Positions 7,772 to 11,902 of a stretch of 11,902 nucleotides of DNA are shown piece by piece (within the stretch, counting starts at the first letter, position 1; each line of letters begins with the position of its first letter). The stretch spans positions 1 to 11,902 of the forward strand of contig JAAFHD010000072.1 of NCBI GenBank assembly GCA_013298245.1, written 5' to 3'. The position numbers were made by a program, and so were the translations under genes. The DNA is from Alphaproteobacteria bacterium. GTDB taxonomy: Bacteria; Pseudomonadota; Alphaproteobacteria; Acetobacterales; Acetobacteraceae. The notes below the pieces were generated by a model. It worked only from the letters and a program-made list of their open reading frames with translations, did not search any database and was not told the origin of the DNA.

Positions 7772-7811
7772 TCGGGACTATCCTTCCACAACGCCAGAGA
7801 GGAACGCCACC

Positions 7812-8426
7812 ATGAATGCCACCGACATCAAGGCCGCGCGCACGGCTGCCATTGGCGCCGCCTTCGCCGATGTGCGCGCCATCGAGCACGCGCAAGGCGT
7901 GACGCCCGCCGCGCTGGATGCCATCCGCACGCGGCTGATGGCGCTTGCCGCGCAGGAACATCTCTTTCCCACCGCCGAATTCCCGCCGCCGGCAAATGGC
8001 GAGAAGGGCTCCAACCGCTATCTGCTGGTCGAGGCCGAGGGCGGGCGCTTCGCGATGTATCTGAACGCGCTGAACCCGGGCAACGAGACCAAGCCGCATG
8101 ACCACACCACCTGGGCCGTGGTCGTCGCCGTCGATGGGCAGGAGCTGAACAAGGTCTACAAGCGCCTCGATGACGGCAGCGATCCTGATCGCTGCGAGAT
8201 CGTGCTGGACCATGAGGTGATGGTCGAACCTGGCCGCGGCATCTGCCTGATGCCGGATGCGATCCACTCCATCCACACCACCGGCGCGCGGCCGACGCGG
8301 CACATCCACATGTATGGCTTGGCGCTGGAAAAGCTGGATGGCCGCAAGGCCTATGTCGCGGAGACGGGTGAGGTGGTGCCCTACAACAAGAACTTCATGA
8401 AGCCGACCGCCGACGCAAAGGCATGA
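7812..8426 (+). CDS. Cysteine dioxygenase-like cupin (predicted thiol dioxygenase)
   Basis: A 204-residue single-domain cupin of the cysteine dioxygenase type. Such enzymes use non-haem iron and O2 to oxidise a thiol (cysteine, 3-mercaptopropionate or a relative) to a sulfinate. Seen: the metal-binding H96-x-H98 in KPHDHTTW, a following VAVDGQELNKVY strand pair, and the second cupin motif MPDAIHSIH (147-155), where His152 is the likely third ligand, then RHIHMYG (163-169). A three-histidine centre fits the family. Whether cysteine or another thiol is the substrate cannot be decided by eye. The start at 7812 is preceded by an AGAGAGGAA ribosome site. The stop overlaps the rhodanese start as ATGA, indicating coupled translation and a shared role in sulfur metabolism. 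Confidence 0.82.
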   Translation: MNATDIKAARTAAIGAAFADVRAIEHAQGVTPAALDAIRTRLMALAAQEHLFPTAEFPPPANGEKGSNRYLLVEAEGGRFAMYLNALNPGNETKPHDHTTWAVVVAVDGQELNKVYKRLDDGSDPDRCEIVLDHEVMVEPGRGICLMPDAIHSIHTTGARPTRHIHMYGLALEKLDGRKAYVAETGEVVPYNKNFMKPTADAKA

Positions 8427-9937
8427 CACCCGCGGCACTGAAGGCGGCCATCCATGACGGCCGCGAAATCGCCATCCTGGACGCGCGCGAGGAAGGCGAA
8501 TTCGGCGCCTCGCATCTGTTCTGGGCGATCCCTTGCCCTTTGTCGCAGCGCGAATTGCGCGCGCCGAAACTGGTGCCGCGCAAGGCCACGCGCGTGGTCT
8601 GCACCGATGGCGGCGAGGGTTATGCGGCGAAGCTGGCCGACTGGCTGCGCGCGCAGGGCTACGCTGATGTCGCGGTGCTGGAAGGTGGCACGCCGGCCTG
8701 GAAAGCCGCCGGCTACGTGCTGTTCTCCGGCGTCAACGTGCCATCGAAGGCGTTCGGCGAATGGGCCGAACATCACTACCACACCGAAAGCCTGGACCCG
8801 CCGGAACTGAAGGCACTGATGGACAGCGGCCAGCCCTTCGCGCTGTTCGACAGCCGCACGCCGGAGGAATTCCAGCGCATGACCATCCCCGGCGCGATCA
8901 ACGTGCCGGGCGGCGAATTGGTGTATCGCATCGGCGACCTGGTGCCGGATGCCAGCACCACCATCGTCATCAACTGCGCCGGCCGTACGCGCAGCATCAT
9001 GGGTGCGGAATCGCTGCGCCGCGCGGGCGTGCCGAACCGGATTGTGGCGCTGCGCAACGGCACCATGGGGTGGGAACTGGCGGGCCTGAAGTGCGACCAC
9101 GGCAAGCGCGACACCTACGCGCCCGGTACGCCGGCCAGCGCCGCTTTGGCGTTGCAGCGCGCGGACAGCTTCGCGCGCGAAACCGGCGTGCGCGTCCTGC
9201 CCGCGGCCGCGTTGGCCGCGCTGCTGGCCGACATCTCGCGCACCACCTATTGCCTGGATGTGCGCGCGGCGGAGGAATATGCGGCCGGCCACATCCCCGG
9301 CTTCCGCCACGCGCCCGGCGGGCAACTGGTACAGGCAACCGACCAGTGGATCGCCGTGCGCCATGCCCGCGTCGTGTTGACCGATATGGGCAATGGTGCG
9401 CGCGCGCGCATGTCGGCCGCGTGGTTGCGGCTGATGGGCCAGTGGGAGGTGCATGTGCTGGACGGCGTGCCCGAACTGCCCGCTGTCGCCGCACCCGCCA
9501 TGCCGAAGGCGCCGACCATCAGCGTGGAAGAACTGGCCGCAACACCCGACGCGCTCGTGTTGGATTTCGCGCGCAGCATCGCCTTCCGCGACGGGCATAT
9601 CCCCGGCGCGCAATGGGCGGTGCGCACGCGCCTGCCGCCCCTGCCCGCGCGTCCGATTGTGGTGACGGCACCCGATGCCACGCTCGCGCATCTGGCGGCC
9701 GGCGACATCCCTGGCGCGCGCGTATTGGATGGTGGCAATGCCGCCTGGGTCGCGTCGGGCCGCGCGCTGGAAGCCAACCGGCTGGTGCCCGCGGACCAGG
9801 ATTGCATCGATTTCTACCTGCGCCCCTATGACCGGAACTCCGGCATCGAGGAGGCGATGCACGCCTATCTCTCCTGGGAAATCGACCTCGTGCATGAGGT
9901 TGCGCGCGACGGCGACTCCCGCTTCGGCGCGACCTGA
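8423..9937 (+). CDS. Four-domain rhodanese-like sulfurtransferase
   Basis: A 504-residue protein made of four successive rhodanese-like domains, roughly residues 1-100, 115-225, 255-355 and 365-450, plus a 50-residue tail. Rhodaneses move sulfane sulfur through a persulfide on an active-site cysteine. Domain 1 has Cys60 in VVCTDGGEG. Domain 2 has Cys185 in the well-formed loop CAGRTRS. The matching position is Thr320 (VLTDMGNG) in domain 3 and Thr415 (VVTAPDAT) in domain 4, so those two look catalytically dead and may be structural. Each domain keeps the LDxR/DSRTPEEF-like and GxIPGA-like features to varying degree. No signal peptide is seen. It starts inside the last codons of the thiol dioxygenase gene (ATGA) and ends 5 bases before the ComF gene. 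A plausible job is handling persulfides made from, or destined for, the dioxygenase; this is inference. Confidence 0.9.
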   Translation: MTPAALKAAIHDGREIAILDAREEGEFGASHLFWAIPCPLSQRELRAPKLVPRKATRVVCTDGGEGYAAKLADWLRAQGYADVAVLEGGTPAWKAAGYVLFSGVNVPSKAFGEWAEHHYHTESLDPPELKALMDSGQPFALFDSRTPEEFQRMTIPGAINVPGGELVYRIGDLVPDASTTIVINCAGRTRSIMGAESLRRAGVPNRIVALRNGTMGWELAGLKCDHGKRDTYAPGTPASAALALQRADSFARETGVRVLPAAALAALLADISRTTYCLDVRAAEEYAAGHIPGFRHAPGGQLVQATDQWIAVRHARVVLTDMGNGARARMSAAWLRLMGQWEVHVLDGVPELPAVAAPAMPKAPTISVEELAATPDALVLDFARSIAFRDGHIPGAQWAVRTRLPPLPARPIVVTAPDATLAHLAAGDIPGARVLDGGNAAWVASGRALEANRLVPADQDCIDFYLRPYDRNSGIEEAMHAYLSWEIDLVHEVARDGDSRFGAT

Positions 9938-9942
9938 CCAGC

Positions 9943-10686
9943 ATGCCGCTGCGCTGGCCTCGTCGTCTGGGCCGCGCAGTGCTGGACGCCGCGCTGCCAC
10001 CACATTGCCTGACCTGCGACAACGCGGTGGACCAGCAGGGCACGCAGTGCGCGGCCTGCTTCGCCAAGCTGCGTTTCATCACCGAGCCTTGCTGCGCGCG
10101 TTGCGGCCTGCCGCTGCCGCATGGCGATGCGGTCTGCGAATCCTGCGAACGCGCCCCGCCCATCTTCGAACAGGCGCGCGCGCCGATCCTGTATGATGAC
10201 GGCGCGCGCGCGCTGATCCTGCCGTTCAAGCACGCGGACCGCACCGAATTGGCGGTGCCGCTGGCGATGCATATGGCGCGCGCGGGTGCGGCGCTGCTGG
10301 CGCGCGCCGATATCCTGGTGCCGGTGCCGCTGCATTGGCGGCGGCTGTTCAAGCGGCGCTACAACCAGGCCGCGCTGCTGGCGCGGCAACTGGCCGGGCG
10401 CGTCGGAAAACCCTGCATTCCCGATGCGCTGCGCCGCCCACGCGCGACCACGCCGCTGGGGGGGCTGACGGCGTTCGAACGACGCATCGCGGTGGATGGC
10501 GTGTTTGTCGTGGCCCCCGGCCATGTGCTGCGGCTGCAGGGCAAGCGCGTGCTGCTGGTGGATGACGTGATGACATCGGGCGCGACCGCCAATGGCTGCG
10601 CGCGCGCGCTGCTGGCGGCGGGTGTGGCGGCAGTGGATGTGCTGGCGGCCGCGCGTGTGCCCGACCCGCGCGCGGATGCCGTGTAG
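9943..10686 (+). CDS. ComF family protein (phosphoribosyltransferase-like)
   Basis: A 247-residue ComF-type protein: an N-terminal zinc-finger-like region followed by a type I phosphoribosyltransferase fold. In naturally competent bacteria ComF is needed for DNA uptake; elsewhere its substrate is unknown. Seen: CxxC pairs at C22/C25, C36/C39 and C65/C68 plus C50/C51/C54, the VPVPLHWRRLFKRRYNQA segment at 126-143, and the PRPP-binding loop VLLVDDVMTSGAT at 203-215. The length is normal and both domains are intact. The start ATG follows the rhodanese stop after 5 bases and no clear ribosome site is visible, so expression probably depends on the upstream genes. The TAG stop directly abuts the stop codon of yacG on the other strand. 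A functional link to the sulfur genes is not evident. Confidence 0.93.
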   Translation: MPLRWPRRLGRAVLDAALPPHCLTCDNAVDQQGTQCAACFAKLRFITEPCCARCGLPLPHGDAVCESCERAPPIFEQARAPILYDDGARALILPFKHADRTELAVPLAMHMARAGAALLARADILVPVPLHWRRLFKRRYNQAALLARQLAGRVGKPCIPDALRRPRATTPLGGLTAFERRIAVDGVFVVAPGHVLRLQGKRVLLVDDVMTSGATANGCARALLAAGVAAVDVLAAARVPDPRADAV

Positions 10687-10848
10687 TTACTCGTCCTCCT
10701 CGCCTTCCGGGCGGCCGGGGACGACATAGGCTTCGGTCAACCAGCGCCCCAGATCCACCTGCCGGCAGCGTTCCGAACAGAAGGGGGCGAGCGGGCGGGG
10801 CGCGGCGGGCTTGCCGCAGGTGGGGCAGGGCTTTTGGGGTTCAGGCAT
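10687..10848 (-). CDS. yacG: DNA gyrase inhibitor / zinc-binding protein YacG
   Basis: A 53-residue zinc protein. E. coli YacG binds one zinc through four cysteines and inhibits DNA gyrase by binding GyrB. Seen: CPTC at residues 8-11 and FCSERC at 23-28 (C8, C11, C24, C28), then [17 protein letters not shown], the conserved family core, ending in an acidic EGEEDE tail. The translated bases give a clean short frame. The ATG at 10848 lies within the last 8 bases of the RNase E/G gene, so translation is probably coupled. An RNase E/G gene followed by yacG is, to my knowledge, a common alphaproteobacterial arrangement. Confidence 0.93.
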   Translation of the reverse strand: MPEPQKPCPTCGKPAAPRPLAPFCSERCRQVDLGRWLTEAYVVPGRPEGEEDE

Positions 10849-11902
10849 CGGTGATCTCCGGCGCCCCTTCGCGCAGTTGGATGGGGTGGGTGGCGACGCC
10901 TGCGTATTCTGCCAGGGCTTCGGGCATGGCGGACAGCGCGTCGAGGGCGGCGCGCGGGGCGTGCAGCGCCAGGCGGCGGTGTGGCGCGGCGGCGGCCTCG
11001 CGCGCGGCCTGGCGCAGCAGGGCGAGCGCGGGTGTTACGGGGTCGGCCAGGGTTTCGGAAAGCGGCGCATGGATGCGCGCGCGGCGCAGTTCGAACAGGC
11101 CGAGCGGGCCGGTGCCGAGCAATTCGCACAAAGGGTCGTCGGCGATGGCCTCACGCAGCGGCGCTTCCAGTGCGGCGCGGTCTTTCGCGGCGACGCCGGC
11201 GATGTCGAGCATGATGGCGCCGGCCAGGTTGCGCAGGCGGATCTGCCGCGCGGCTTCGGCGATGGCGGCCAGGTTGAAGCGGCGCTGGGCCAGGCGGTCG
11301 CGGGTGCCGGCGGTGCTGCCGGCATCGGCGTCGATCGCGGTCAGCGCGCGGGTGGTTTGCACCCACAGCGTGCCGCCGGCGATCTGTGCGCGTGGGGTCG
11401 CGAGTGCTTCGAATGCGGCTTCCAGCGCGTCGTCGAAGGTGTGCGGGTCGAAGCGGGCGGAAAGCCGCGCGGCCTCCGCGCGGTCATCGGCGATGAGGGT
11501 CGCGCCAGGGTGCGCGGTGGCCAGGCGCGTGGCCGCATCTGGCCCGCGCGCCAGCAGCCCCGGCGCGCTTGCGGCCATGGCGGGCGCGCGTTTCAGCGAC
11601 AGGCGCGGCCCCTTGCCGCCCTGTGCGGCGCGGGTGATGCGCGCGACCACCAGCAGGCCTTCATGCAGTGCTGTGCCGCGTGATTCGGAATCGGGCAGGA
11701 AGCCGGTGGCGCCATCGGGCAGGGCGATGAAGGCGCCGGCCATGGCGGGCGCCAATGCCGCCACGCGCGCGGCCACCATATCGCCCACGCCATCGGGGCG
11801 TGATGGGCGTTCCACCCAAGCCTCGCGCAACACACCGTCCAGCAGCAGCGCGGTGCGGCGTTCGCCCGGTGAGCGGCTGATGCGGATTACGGCCTGAGCC
11901 AT
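10841..11902 (-). CDS. Short ribonuclease E/G family protein
   Basis: A 353-residue member of the RNase E/G endoribonuclease family, which cleaves RNA in A/U-rich single-stranded regions for mRNA decay and rRNA maturation. Seen: an S1-like region around residues 36-105 ([28 protein letters not shown]), [21 protein letters not shown] at 176-196, and the DNase I-like catalytic part [18 protein letters not shown] (219-236). Asp233 and Asp256 align by eye with the catalytic Asp303 and Asp346 of E. coli RNase [10 protein letters not shown] (268-276) matches GLLEMSRQR. The protein is much shorter than RNase G (about 490 residues) and has only one cysteine, so the CPxC Zn-link is missing. The ATG coincides with the last base of the window and an earlier start outside cannot be excluded. 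Confidence 0.88.
   Translation of the reverse strand: MAQAVIRISRSPGERRTALLLDGVLREAWVERPSRPDGVGDMVAARVAALAPAMAGAFIALPDGATGFLPDSESRGTALHEGLLVVARITRAAQGGKGPRLSLKRAPAMAASAPGLLARGPDAATRLATAHPGATLIADDRAEAARLSARFDPHTFDDALEAAFEALATPRAQIAGGTLWVQTTRALTAIDADAGSTAGTRDRLAQRRFNLAAIAEAARQIRLRNLAGAIMLDIAGVAAKDRAALEAPLREAIADDPLCELLGTGPLGLFELRRARIHAPLSETLADPVTPALALLRQAAREAAAAPHRRLALHAPRAALDALSAMPEALAEYAGVATHPIQLREGAPEITDA

Noticed and set aside
8381..10003. A 540-codon minus-strand open frame opposite the rhodanese gene
   Set aside because: Low-complexity Arg/His/Gln-rich translation with no recognisable motif; shadow of the four-domain rhodanese and the end of the cupin gene.
10811..11683. A 290-codon plus-strand open frame opposite the RNase E/G gene
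   Set aside because: Gly/Arg/Gln-rich shadow frame; the opposite strand carries the recognisable nuclease motifs.
1..11902. tRNA, rRNA, CRISPR arrays, insertion sequences, prophage or attachment sites
   Set aside because: Reading both strands showed no cloverleaf-like gene, regularly spaced repeat, transposase or integrase, and the genes leave no gap longer than about 105 bases.

Overview
The window reads as ordinary chromosome from a high-GC alphaproteobacterium. The best guess is the Acetobacteraceae (Roseomonas-like). This rests on strong G/C bias at third codon positions, a short RNase E/G followed by yacG, lipA coupled to a Coq10/RatA-type gene, and an M81 peptidase beside a TRAP-type binding protein. 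The taxonomy is inference; no rRNA or other marker gene is present. Thirteen protein genes are packed with little spacing. I see no tRNA, rRNA, CRISPR array, insertion sequence or phage gene, and no gene-free stretch longer than about 105 bases.

Layout. (1) Bases 1-1862, minus strand: an M81 (MlrC-like) metallopeptidase, then a short-chain dehydrogenase that runs off the left edge. (2) 1924-2847, plus: a TAXI-type TRAP solute-binding protein, divergent from the M81 gene and without a permease in view. (3) 2854-3909, minus: a malate/L-lactate-type (Ldh family) dehydrogenase. Block 1 to 3 looks like uptake and catabolism of small organic acids or amides, substrate unknown. (4) 4009-5486, plus: lipA (lipoyl synthase) translationally linked to a Coq10/RatA START-domain protein, so cofactor and respiratory-chain functions. 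(5) 5468-7735, minus: an Old Yellow Enzyme ene-reductase, preceded by a DUF900 alpha/beta hydrolase. (6) 7812-10686, plus: a cysteine-dioxygenase-like cupin overlapping a four-domain rhodanese by ATGA, then a ComF-type phosphoribosyltransferase. The first two form a likely thiol/sulfane-sulfur module. (7) 10687-11902, minus: a short RNase E/G-family protein overlapping the small zinc protein yacG.

Genes change strand often, and the convergent pairs are extremely tight: 6 bases apart (TAXI/Ldh), 19 bases overlapping (Coq10/OYE), and stop codons directly abutting (ComF/YacG). No room is left for classic terminators between them. Most of the window is conserved or common accessory metabolism. 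The points most worth a second look are the thiol dioxygenase plus tetra-rhodanese pair with two dead rhodanese sites, the RNase E/G lacking the Zn-link cysteines, and a 10-residue tandem duplication in the LipA N-terminus. I did not find convincing evidence of an undescribed system.
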